Shown piece after piece: positions 23,367-30,464 of a stretch of 31,572 bases of DNA. The DNA comes from JBBRNH01 sp038230415 (lineage in GTDB: Bacteria; Bacteroidota; Bacteroidia; Cytophagales; Spirosomataceae): positions 1 through 31,572 of the forward strand of contig JBBRNH010000072.1 of the NCBI GenBank assembly GCA_038230415.1, read 5' to 3'. A program made the position numbers and the translations under genes. The stretch's first letter is position 1, and the number at the start of each line of letters is the position of its first letter. The notes beneath the pieces are model-generated. The model did not search any database, was not told the origin of the DNA, and saw only the letters and a list, made by a program, of their open reading frames with translations.

Positions 23367-24566
23367 CTATTGCCCCCCGGCACCGCCCCCGCCGGTGCTG
23401 CCCCCGCCAAAACGAAGGTCGGGGGGCTGGGCCTGATTATTGGCTATCTGGTTCACGGTCAGAGCCTCGGCCAGGTTCATCCAGTCGGGGCGGGCATCGT
23501 CGGGGGTGTCGGTGAAACCATATCGCGGGGTTCTCAGCCACCGAATCAGCAGCCCCGAAGCCAGCACCAGCACCGCCCCCGTAACGGCCCAATGCACCGA
23601 TTGGGGCAGCAACGCCCCGTAATAATGCGCCGTTTGTACGGCTCCCGCCATGCCAAAACACGTCAGAATGAGCAACGTCCGGTTGCGGTTTCGCAGGCCG
23701 AAAAAGCCGTACAGTAACGGAATACCGAACGTAGTCAGCCAAAACAGAACCCGAAGCAGTGGGTTGCTATCGCCAGTTTTTGGCAGACCAAACAACGCGA
23801 ACGTTTCGCCACCCTGCGCCACGAAGTAATTGCCGCAGACGAGCAGTGCAATCAACGAAAACCAGTCAGCATGAATCAGTGCATCGCTGAAATACACCTG
23901 ATTGGTTTCGGTCAGCCGCAAGCGTGACGGGTGGGCTGTTGGCCGGGCTTTCGGTTCGGATTGTAGCCGTTGAGAGAGCCAGTACACCCCCGCCGAAAGG
24001 CCCATGCCGACAAACGGCCAGGCGTTTTGCCCCGCCGACGTGTCGAGTAATCGCTCAAAAACCAATCCGTACAACACACCCAGCAAACCGATCATCAGCA
24101 GCGGATCGCCGTAGCGGATAACGGCCAGCCCCAACACCGCCCCGGCCAACAGGCAGCGTTGCCAGAAGGTGCTATCGGGCCAGAATTCACTGAAGAGGCC
24201 ATACAGCACGAAAACGATGCCCAGGATTATGAGCGCGTTGTCAATGCCGTTGCGGTAGTACCGATGCCGGTGAATAAGCCATTCTGCCGCGCCGATTGCG
24301 CCAATGCCGTACACGAGCAGAAACCAACCGATGTTGCTGCCCGGCTCAAAAAGTTCGCCGAACAGCATGAAACCACCTCCGCCCACAATCAGGGTAAAGG
24401 CAAACAGGCCGACTTCGGTAATAAAGTTTGTTTCGCGGAAATCAGACGGATACCCCGCCCGGATGGCTTCGCGTTGCGCGTCGGTCAGCAACGCGGCCCG
24501 GTGCCATTGGTCAACTTGGGTAAGCACGGCCCGGTTGCGGAGGGTGTTGGCGTTATAGGCGTTCAT
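23367..24566 (-). CDS. Polytopic membrane protein of unknown function with Gly-rich C-terminus
   Basis: The ATG at 24566 gives 399 residues, about ten membrane segments (for example 'IGWFLLVYGIGAIGAAEWL', 'ALIILGIVFVLYGLF', 'MIGLLGVLYGLVF') and a soluble N-terminal ~50 residues. After the last span the tail is acidic, then FGGGSTGGGGAGGQ. I do not recognise the family with confidence. Its start codon overlaps the stop of the DUF2157 gene (ATGA at 24563-24566), so the two are co-translated and probably form one membrane complex or pathway, as DUF2157/DUF4401-type pairs do in other bacteria. The glycine tail resembles that of the TPM protein at 4565. Confidence 0.75.
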   Translation of the reverse strand: MNAYNANTLRNRAVLTQVDQWHRAALLTDAQREAIRAGYPSDFRETNFITEVGLFAFTLIVGGGGFMLFGELFEPGSNIGWFLLVYGIGAIGAAEWLIHRHRYYRNGIDNALIILGIVFVLYGLFSEFWPDSTFWQRCLLAGAVLGLAVIRYGDPLLMIGLLGVLYGLVFERLLDTSAGQNAWPFVGMGLSAGVYWLSQRLQSEPKARPTAHPSRLRLTETNQVYFSDALIHADWFSLIALLVCGNYFVAQGGETFALFGLPKTGDSNPLLRVLFWLTTFGIPLLYGFFGLRNRNRTLLILTCFGMAGAVQTAHYYGALLPQSVHWAVTGAVLVLASGLLIRWLRTPRYGFTDTPDDARPDWMNLAEALTVNQIANNQAQPPDLRFGGGSTGGGGAGGQ

Positions 24567-25537
24567 TTGGTGGTGAGCAGATACTGAATCAGCACCAGCC
24601 CGGACGCGATAAAATACAGCGCAATGACCAAGGTGTTGGCTGCGGGCAGGTAAGTAAAAAACAAATAGGTTAGCCCGATAAAGCCATACACGGCACCCAT
24701 GAGCAGAAAAACCCAGTTGGCGGGGTCGGGTTTGGCAGTGGTTTGAGTGGGTTGCCGGGCGTAGCGGTCGGCAGCAAAACAGGCCAGCAGCAGGCCCAGC
24801 GTCACCGGCACCCGCCACGTCTCGAAGTTGAACAACCCGGCCAGCAACGCCACAAACAGCAGATTGCCAGCCAGCAGCATATATGTGAACGTGAAATGCG
24901 CTTTCATCCGTTGGCGGGCCAGCCCCTGCGCCACCACAATCAGCAGCAGTCCCATCGCCAGGGCCGAGGCCGTAACCCGCGCATCCACAAAGTTACCTTT
25001 TACATAAAATTCGAGCGGGCGAATGGTTACGCCGACCCACGAAATCAGGGCCGTGATGCCCAGACCCAGCACCCCCGCGTGATCGAACCGATAGGCCAGA
25101 GCCAGAAACAACAGCGCGGGCAAAAGCGTCACCAAGCCATAGCGCGTACCGAAAACCTGGTACTCATATTGCGCGTAGCCCTCGATGGTCAGAAACAGCA
25201 AACAGCCCAGGAGCAGCACCGGCCCGGCGAGTTTTGAGCGCGGCTCCACGTAGCGGGCCGAGACCGGCGGGCGGTTTTGCCAGGCCATCACAAAGCAACC
25301 GATGCACAGCAGCGACAGCCCGGCAAGTATCAGATTGGGGCCAATCTGATCGTATTGTTCGTAGAGCAGCCAGCCTAAGCCAGCGCTCAACAAACCAATA
25401 CCGGCGTATAAAACACCGCGCAGTTCGTGATGCACCGAAAACGGTTTAAGCCGTTCATAATCAGCGATTCGGCGGGTTTGTTCGGGCGGTAAAAGGCCAC
25501 TTTCGACGAGTTCGGTCAGTAGGGTTTCGGGGGACAT
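24563..25537 (-). CDS. DUF2157 family membrane protein
   Basis: The ATG at 25537 gives 324 residues. The first ~45 form the soluble start typical of DUF2157 ('LLTELVESGLLPPEQTRRIA'), followed by 'GVLYAGIGLLSAGLGWLLY' and about nine membrane segments. A conserved-looking 'YGLVTLLPALLFLALAYRF' lies in the middle. The family is predicted to be integral membrane with unknown function. It overlaps the downstream membrane protein gene by 4 bp. Upstream, only 27 bp separate its ATG from the divergent nuclease gene, so promoters must overlap coding DNA or be leaderless. Confidence 0.8.
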   Translation of the reverse strand: MSPETLLTELVESGLLPPEQTRRIADYERLKPFSVHHELRGVLYAGIGLLSAGLGWLLYEQYDQIGPNLILAGLSLLCIGCFVMAWQNRPPVSARYVEPRSKLAGPVLLLGCLLFLTIEGYAQYEYQVFGTRYGLVTLLPALLFLALAYRFDHAGVLGLGITALISWVGVTIRPLEFYVKGNFVDARVTASALAMGLLLIVVAQGLARQRMKAHFTFTYMLLAGNLLFVALLAGLFNFETWRVPVTLGLLLACFAADRYARQPTQTTAKPDPANWVFLLMGAVYGFIGLTYLFFTYLPAANTLVIALYFIASGLVLIQYLLTTK

Positions 25538-25564
25538 AAATGGGTAAAACTGTGTTATTTGTGT

Positions 25565-27253
25565 ATGATCGCTCGTCAAAAAATACAACTTACGCCCCGG
25601 TATTATTTAGATAACTTCCGCTACGTGCTGTCGTTCGTTGAGCGGCTATACGGTAAACTGCTCAACGAAGCCGAGCGCGATTTTTTGCAACGGTTTGGGT
25701 TGCTGACCGACGATGCCCAGTGTTTATATGTCCGGTTCAGCAACCGAACCGGGCGGGTTTTTCGTATCGGCAAGCTAACCTACCCCGAAATCACCGATTT
25801 GCCAGCCGCCCTCCACGAGTTATTACTAAATGGCTTTGTTGAACGGCTCGATGTCCGGCACGAACCCCTGTCGGGCGACGCACTCGGCGTGTTTACCAAA
25901 CCCGAACTCTTAGAGCATCTGCCGCTCGGAGCCGAGGAAATTCGCAGTCTGAACAAACTTAAAAAGGAAGAACTCGTGCAGTACATCCGGCAGGAACTCA
26001 ACTTCGGGGCGGTGGTTACGGCCCTGACGGCTCAGGAAACGGTCGTGTTTGTCAGGTTCGAGACGGAGGTAACGCTGCTAAAATACCTGTTTTTTGGCAA
26101 TCGCGGCTCCGACATGACCGAGTTTGTGATGCGCGACATGGGCATGGCAAACTTTGAGCGGTATGACGAAGGCCTGTTTTCGGCACGCTTCAAAACCCGC
26201 AAAGAGGTAGAGGATAAACTGCTGATTTCGCTCACCAACGAGGTGTTTTATGAATTGAAAGCTGCCGAAACCCCCGCCGATGCTGTTTATAACTGGTTTA
26301 TGAACTGGAACGAGACACGACCTAACCTGACTGATATTGCCCTGCCCGCCTACAACAAACTCGTCTGCCGGGTGGGGGCTTACTTAGAACGGCAGAAACT
26401 CCTTGACCAGGCTCTGACCGTTTTTGAACTCTCTGACCGGGTGCCAGCCCGCGAACGACGCACCCGGCTGCTGTTTAAAAGCGGTCTCACCGACGAAGCT
26501 CTCGCCCTCTGCGACGAGATTGCCGCAACCCCGCAAAACGCCGACGAACGGTATTTTGCGGATGATTTCAGGAATAAAATCCTGGGTCTTGCCGAAAAAA
26601 AACGCCCACGCAAAGCGACCACGCGGTTTTTGGCCGATGCCGACAGTGTGAACATCCCGGCGGGGTTTCGGCACCACGTCGAATCGGGCGTAATTCAGCA
26701 CTATACCGAACAGGGCCAGAACGCGGCATTTACGGAGAATTACCCCTGGCGCGGGCTGTTTGGGCTGGTTTTCTGGGACATCATCCACGATGCCAACGTG
26801 CAGGCCATTCACCACCCGCTGCAACGCGCCCCGTCTGATTTTTACGCGCCCGATTTTTACCCCAAACGCGAAGAGCAGTTCAGGAAACGCCTGGCCGAAC
26901 TGACCACCAACGACCATTGGCGGCAATACGTGGGCCGCACGTTTAATGCAAAACACGGCCTGACCAACGTGCTGGTTGACTGGAACGATGACCTGATGAC
27001 GCTCATAAACCGCATCATCGAGCGGCTCGATATGGCGCAGTTGGGGCTGATTTTGCTGGAAATGGCCCGCAACGTCCGCGAACACACGCGGGGTTTCCCC
27101 GACTTGCTAACCTGGGACGATGCCGGTGGCTATGAATTTGTGGAGGTAAAATCACCCACCGACCACCTCGGCCCGCAGCAGTTGCACTGGCTTGAGTTTT
27201 TCCATACCATCGGCGTTCGGGCAAAGGTGGTGCGGGTGATTTGGTCGGTGTAG
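25565..27253 (+). CDS. FAN1-like VRR-NUC domain structure-specific nuclease
   Basis: The ATG at 25565 gives 562 residues. N-terminal domain (about 1-110) with 'YRYVLSFVERLYGKLLNEAE'-like helices; a SAP-like 'KPELLEHLPLGAEEIRSLNK' near 112-131; a helical TPR-like middle (about 260-370) containing 'RTRLLFKSGLTDEALALCDE'; and a C-terminal VRR-NUC domain. The nuclease motif reads GFPDLLTW ... VEVK with D513, E527 and K529, followed by 'DHLGPQQLHWLEFFHTIGV'. This order and length match bacterial FAN1 enzymes such as that of Pseudomonas, which cut 5' flaps and unhook interstrand crosslinks. Like bacterial FAN1 it has no ubiquitin-binding zinc finger. It is divergent from the DUF2157 gene and ends at a palindromic terminator. 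Confidence 0.85.
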   Translation: MIARQKIQLTPRYYLDNFRYVLSFVERLYGKLLNEAERDFLQRFGLLTDDAQCLYVRFSNRTGRVFRIGKLTYPEITDLPAALHELLLNGFVERLDVRHEPLSGDALGVFTKPELLEHLPLGAEEIRSLNKLKKEELVQYIRQELNFGAVVTALTAQETVVFVRFETEVTLLKYLFFGNRGSDMTEFVMRDMGMANFERYDEGLFSARFKTRKEVEDKLLISLTNEVFYELKAAETPADAVYNWFMNWNETRPNLTDIALPAYNKLVCRVGAYLERQKLLDQALTVFELSDRVPARERRTRLLFKSGLTDEALALCDEIAATPQNADERYFADDFRNKILGLAEKKRPRKATTRFLADADSVNIPAGFRHHVESGVIQHYTEQGQNAAFTENYPWRGLFGLVFWDIIHDANVQAIHHPLQRAPSDFYAPDFYPKREEQFRKRLAELTTNDHWRQYVGRTFNAKHGLTNVLVDWNDDLMTLINRIIERLDMAQLGLILLEMARNVREHTRGFPDLLTWDDAGGYEFVEVKSPTDHLGPQQLHWLEFFHTIGVRAKVVRVIWSV

Positions 27254-27277
27254 AGACGCAAAATATTGCGTCTCTAC
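27250..27277. terminator. Perfect 12 bp palindrome between convergent genes
   Basis: GTAGAGACGCAA (27250-27261), loop AATA, TTGCGTCTCTAC (27266-27277). It covers the stop codon of the nuclease gene and the last codons of the opposite PLP-enzyme gene. There is no T-run, but its place between convergent genes fits a bidirectional terminator. The same word is familiar to me as a dispersed palindrome in several phyla. Confidence 0.6.
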
Positions 27278-28395
27278 AGTTGCAATGCTTGCGCCAAATC
27301 CTGAATCAGATCGTCGGGGTGTTCTAAGCCAATCGAAATACGGAGCAGATTGACCGGCGTTTGGGGGGTGATGCCCTCAACGGTGGCCCGGTGTTCAATC
27401 AAACTCTCGACCCCGCCTAAGCTCGTAGCTTTCACGAACAACCGGGTTTTCTGGCAAACGGCAATGGCTTCGGCGGCCCCGCCCCGCACATCAATCGAGA
27501 GCATAGCCCCCGGCGCGTCCATCTGCTGCCGGGCCAGTTCGTAGCCGGGATGCGTGGGCAAGCCCGGATAATACACCTGTTCGATGGCCGGGTGATTAAC
27601 TAAGTACTCAGCCACTTTTTGGGCCGTTTGCGTCTGCGCCCGCACCCGCAGAGCCAGCGTTTTCAGGCCCCGCAAGGTTAGCCAGCAATCAAACGGCGAC
27701 GGCACCGCGCCCGCCATGCGTTGCAAAAACCGCACCCGTTGGGCCAGCGCACTGTCGGCATCCCGAAACACCAACGCCCCGCCCAGCACGTCGTTATGGC
27801 CGTTGAGGTACTTGGTGGTTGAGTGCATGGCAATATCACAATTCAGGGCCAGAGGGCGTTGCAACACGGGCGTAGCCCAGGTATTGTCGCAAACGACGGC
27901 GGCCCCGACCTCGTGGGCGAGTTGCGCCACGAGCAATAAATCGGTCATGGTCAGGCGCGGGTTCGAGGGCGTTTCTGTCCAGACGAGCCGGGTGTTTTCG
28001 CGCAGTGCGGCTTTCAGGGCGGCAAGGTCGGCCATGTCAACGCGGGTGTAGGTCAGCCCCCAGCCCTGAAACACGTGTTCGACTAAATTGGGCGTGTTAT
28101 AATACGCATCGCGGGGCAGCACCACGTGGTCGCCGGGCGCGAGGGCTTGCAGGAGCGTCATGGTGGCGGCCTGCCCGGAGCCGAAACACACCGCCGTCTG
28201 CCCGTTTTCAAGAATGGCGAGGGCGCGTTCGAGGGTGTCGCGGTTGGGGTTTTTGCCCCGGCTGTATTCGTAGCCCGCGCCGTATTCGTAATTTTCGTCG
28301 CGCTCAAATTTTACGGACAGATAAATAGGCGGAACAACGGCCCCGGTGGGGTCAGACTCGTTGCCAGCGCGGAGAGCAAGGGTATCGAAGTGCAT
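27274..28395 (-). CDS. Cystathionine gamma-synthase/lyase-type PLP enzyme
   Basis: The product is 373 residues, complete for the Cys/Met metabolism PLP family. 'VPPIYLSVKFERDENYEYG' and 'YEYSRGKNPNRDTLERALA' are the N-terminal substrate and phosphate-binding blocks. 'FGSGQAATMTLL' forms the phosphate cup, 'VVCDNTWATPVLQRPL' contains the PLP-ring aspartate D170, and the Schiff-base lysine is K195 in 'MHSTTKYLNGHND'. The C-terminal 'SLGGVESLIEHRA' is conserved in both synthases and lyases. It either makes cystathionine from an activated homoserine and cysteine (MetB) or cleaves it; sequence alone does not decide. No other methionine genes adjoin. Its 257 bp upstream gap, shared with ridA, contains a large inverted repeat. 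Confidence 0.85.
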   Translation of the reverse strand: MHFDTLALRAGNESDPTGAVVPPIYLSVKFERDENYEYGAGYEYSRGKNPNRDTLERALAILENGQTAVCFGSGQAATMTLLQALAPGDHVVLPRDAYYNTPNLVEHVFQGWGLTYTRVDMADLAALKAALRENTRLVWTETPSNPRLTMTDLLLVAQLAHEVGAAVVCDNTWATPVLQRPLALNCDIAMHSTTKYLNGHNDVLGGALVFRDADSALAQRVRFLQRMAGAVPSPFDCWLTLRGLKTLALRVRAQTQTAQKVAEYLVNHPAIEQVYYPGLPTHPGYELARQQMDAPGAMLSIDVRGGAAEAIAVCQKTRLFVKATSLGGVESLIEHRATVEGITPQTPVNLLRISIGLEHPDDLIQDLAQALQL

Positions 28396-28476
28396 TGTGT
28401 TGGGGGCGTAGAGACTGGTGCGCTATACATTCGTCTCCCAAAATTATATGAAGTTGCTTATGGTTTATTCTTTTGT

Positions 28477-28598
28477 GTATTTCTTCTCGCGCCGACCACC
28501 CCCAACCCCCTCCTAAAACAAGAGGGGGCTTTTGCGAAGCCCTTTTTTTGTCCCCCTCCTGTTTTAGGAGGGGGTTGGGGGTGGTCAGCGCGAAATAC
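28477..28598. repeat. Large nested inverted repeat (~122 bp) in a divergent promoter region
   Basis: The 27 bp arms at 28494-28520 and 28560-28586 are perfect complements (C-rich left arm containing CCCCCTCCTAAAACA). Pairing continues outward through CGCGC/GCGCG (one mismatch) to GTATTT/AAATAC, with four unpaired bases on the left. The right arm also forms its own hairpin (CCCCCTCCT-gttt-AGGAGGGGG), so alternative folds compete. It looks like a dispersed intergenic repeat. Confidence 0.75.
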
Positions 28599-28652
28599 TA
28601 AACAGATTCAATGTAAACAAAAACAAACGTAAAATTGCGTTTCTACAACACA

Positions 28653-29030
28653 ATGCAAAAAATATTCCTGCCCGATGCGCCCGTCCCTGCCGGGCATTAT
28701 TCACCCGCCGTTATCAGCAACGGCCTGGTGTTTCTGTCGGGAATCCTGCCCATTGACGCGCTGACCGGCCAGCAGTTTACAGACGCGCCGTTTGCCGAAC
28801 AGGTGGCGGTGGTATTTCAGAACGCCGACCGATTGCTGACGGCGGCTGGTTCGTCGCTCAGTCAGGTGGTTCGCGTAACGGTCTATGTGGCCGATGGTGA
28901 TCTGTGGAGTGCGTTTAACGAGCAGTTTCGGGTTATTTTTGGCGATCATAAACCCGCCCGGACGGTGGTTCCGGTGCCATCGCTGCATTTCGGCGCGTTG
29001 CTCGAAGTGGACATTATTGCTGAGGTATAA
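28653..29030 (+). CDS. ridA: RidA family (YjgF) enamine/imine deaminase
   Basis: The ATG at 28653 gives 125 residues, the normal RidA size. The signature elements are 'YSPAVISNGLVFLSGILPID' at 17-36, 'VVRVTVYVADGDLWSAFNE', the substrate-binding arginine R103 in 'KPARTVVPV', and E118 in 'LLEVDIIAEV'. RidA trimers hydrolyse reactive imines such as 2-aminoacrylate released by PLP enzymes. That fits its position divergent from a cystathionine gamma-synthase-type enzyme, which can generate such intermediates. It precedes the Asp-box protein gene by 25 bp. Confidence 0.9.
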   Translation: MQKIFLPDAPVPAGHYSPAVISNGLVFLSGILPIDALTGQQFTDAPFAEQVAVVFQNADRLLTAAGSSLSQVVRVTVYVADGDLWSAFNEQFRVIFGDHKPARTVVPVPSLHFGALLEVDIIAEV

Positions 29031-29055
29031 AATCCGCCTGAATTACGCCTGATCC

Positions 29056-30087
29056 ATGAAAAAAATTCTGTTGCTTCTCTGCCTGCCCGCGCTCGGTATT
29101 ACCCAACGCTGGCAGCCGCAGGTCAGCCATACCGAAGCCAATTTCCGGGCCGTGAGTGTCGCCAGTGCCGATGTCGTCTGGGTCGGTGGGTCGGGCGGGA
29201 CGTTTGTCCGCACCACCGATGGCGGTAAAACCTGGACTCCGGGCCGCGTGGCCGGTGCCGAGACCTGCGACTTTCGCGATGTGCAAGCCATTGACGCACA
29301 GACCGCTTACCTGATGGCCGCTGGCCCGGCAGAGAAGGGTCAGGCCCGGATTTACAAAACTACCAACGGCGGACAATCCTGGGCGTTGATTTACGAAACC
29401 CGCCGGGCCGGTGTCTTTTTCGATTCGATGGAGTTCGGCGATGCCCAGACCGGAACCGTGATGAGCGACCCGGTAGATGGCAAGTGGTTTATCATTCAGA
29501 CGCGGGACGGGGGCGCATCATGGCAACAAATTCTGCCCGATAAACTGCCCGTATTGCAATCTGGCGAAGCGGCTTTTGCCGCCAGTGGCAGCAGTCTGGC
29601 CGTGCGCGGCTCCCGCATCTGGATTGGATCGGGTGGGGGCAGGGCCGGAGCCGGGCGCGTGTTTTTCTCCCAAAACGGCGGGCAGTCGTGGGATGTATCT
29701 CGAGCGCCGATTTTTGCCGGGCCAACGGCGGGCATTTTCGGGCTGTGGTTCGATGCGTCGGGGCAGCGCGGCTTAGCCGTTGGCGGTGACTATAAAGCAG
29801 AGACCGCCCCGGCCATTACCGTCTCGATCAGCAGCGACGCGGGCCGGACGTGGCAAATCGGCGGAGCCACCAACCCACCCGGTCTGAAAGAAGGCATTAG
29901 CCAGCTTGCCGACGGGCGCATGATTGCCGTTGGCCCGGCGGGGACCAGTATCTCGCCGGATTTTGGCATCAGTTGGCAAGCCATTGACCGTTCGGGATTT
30001 CACGCTATTTCGTGCGTGGGCGGGCAGTGCTGGGCCGTTGGTGCAAAGGGCATAATTGCCGTGCTGCTGTCAGATAAAATAGACTAA
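29056..30087 (+). CDS. Exported Ycf48-like beta-propeller with Asp-box (BNR) repeats
   Basis: The product is 343 residues with a short signal sequence (ILLLLCLPALGITQ). At least five Asp-boxes are visible at regular spacing: TTDGGKTW (53-60), TTNGGQSW (102-109), TRDGGASW (149-156), SQNGGQSW (205-212) and SSDAGRTW (259-266), plus a weaker SPDFGISW. This makes a six- or seven-bladed propeller like plant/cyanobacterial Ycf48 or sortilin heads. In Bacteroidota such exported proteins are often annotated as oxidoreductases without evidence. A binding or scaffold role is more likely than catalysis. Possible operon with ridA. Confidence 0.85.
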   Translation: MKKILLLLCLPALGITQRWQPQVSHTEANFRAVSVASADVVWVGGSGGTFVRTTDGGKTWTPGRVAGAETCDFRDVQAIDAQTAYLMAAGPAEKGQARIYKTTNGGQSWALIYETRRAGVFFDSMEFGDAQTGTVMSDPVDGKWFIIQTRDGGASWQQILPDKLPVLQSGEAAFAASGSSLAVRGSRIWIGSGGGRAGAGRVFFSQNGGQSWDVSRAPIFAGPTAGIFGLWFDASGQRGLAVGGDYKAETAPAITVSISSDAGRTWQIGGATNPPGLKEGISQLADGRMIAVGPAGTSISPDFGISWQAIDRSGFHAISCVGGQCWAVGAKGIIAVLLSDKID

Positions 30088-30225
30088 AATAGACGTAAGC
30101 AGTTCGTGGTTTGTAGTTTTGTAAATACTGTAATAATCTTATAATCAATCACTTGACCTGCGGAACCACGAACTACAAACTAATTTAACCGAAGTACTTA
30201 AAGTCGGGTAATTTCAAAAATCCGG

Positions 30226-30370
30226 GTAGTTATTTAGGTAGTTTGCTGCCCACCGCCCCTCGGCTGTGCCGTTTCAGGCGGGAAGTCCGTTCATGCACGT
30301 ATGCCCACAGCCGAGGGGCGGTGGGCAGCAAACCCCGTTCCGCCAAAAATAAACGTACCTGAATAGTTAC
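30226..30370. mobile_element. 145 bp MITE-like element, copy D
   Basis: The ends GTAGTTATTTAGGTA (30226-30240) and TACCTGAATAGTTAC (30356-30370) are 12/15 inverted repeats. It is bounded by a perfect 8 bp direct repeat AAATCCGG (30218-30225 and 30371-30378), a clear target-site duplication. The internal arms at 30241-30268 and 30306-30333 pair perfectly over 28 bp around a 37 nt loop starting CCGTTTCAGGCGGGA, a word identical in copy A. The stem sequence differs from copy A at compensated positions. It has no coding capacity. Confidence 0.85.
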
Positions 30371-30434
30371 AAATCCGGCTTATATCACTGTCAAATATGG
30401 GCTTGCCTGATAGCATTGATGATGTGAATGTCTC

Positions 30435-30459
30435 TTGACGCTATACTGCCGTACCTTTG
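30435..30459 (+). promoter_or_regulatory. hemE promoter candidate
   Basis: TTGAC (30435-30439) and TACCTTTG (30452-30459) match the two Bacteroidota boxes, though the spacer is shorter (14 bp after TTG) than the usual 19. Only five bases separate the -7 word from the ATG at 30465, which would place transcription start at or next to the start codon. Confidence 0.45.
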
Positions 30460-30464
30460 CCCCT

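Larger units (their letters stand above)
30088..30464. other. Repeat-rich intergenic region without a supported gene
   Basis: The region holds, in order: a 10 bp near-repeat (AAAATAGACT/AAAATAGACG) at the end of the preceding gene; a palindrome-like pair AGTTCGTGGTT (30101-30111) with AACCACGAACT (30164-30174); the 145 bp MITE-like element (30226-30370); and the hemE promoter region. I see no RNA gene or protein. Confidence 0.7.

Noticed and set aside
28480..28632. Small plus-strand frame in the metB-like/ridA gap
   Set aside because: Most of it is the C-rich inverted repeat and the opposite strand of the PLP-enzyme gene; no protein features.
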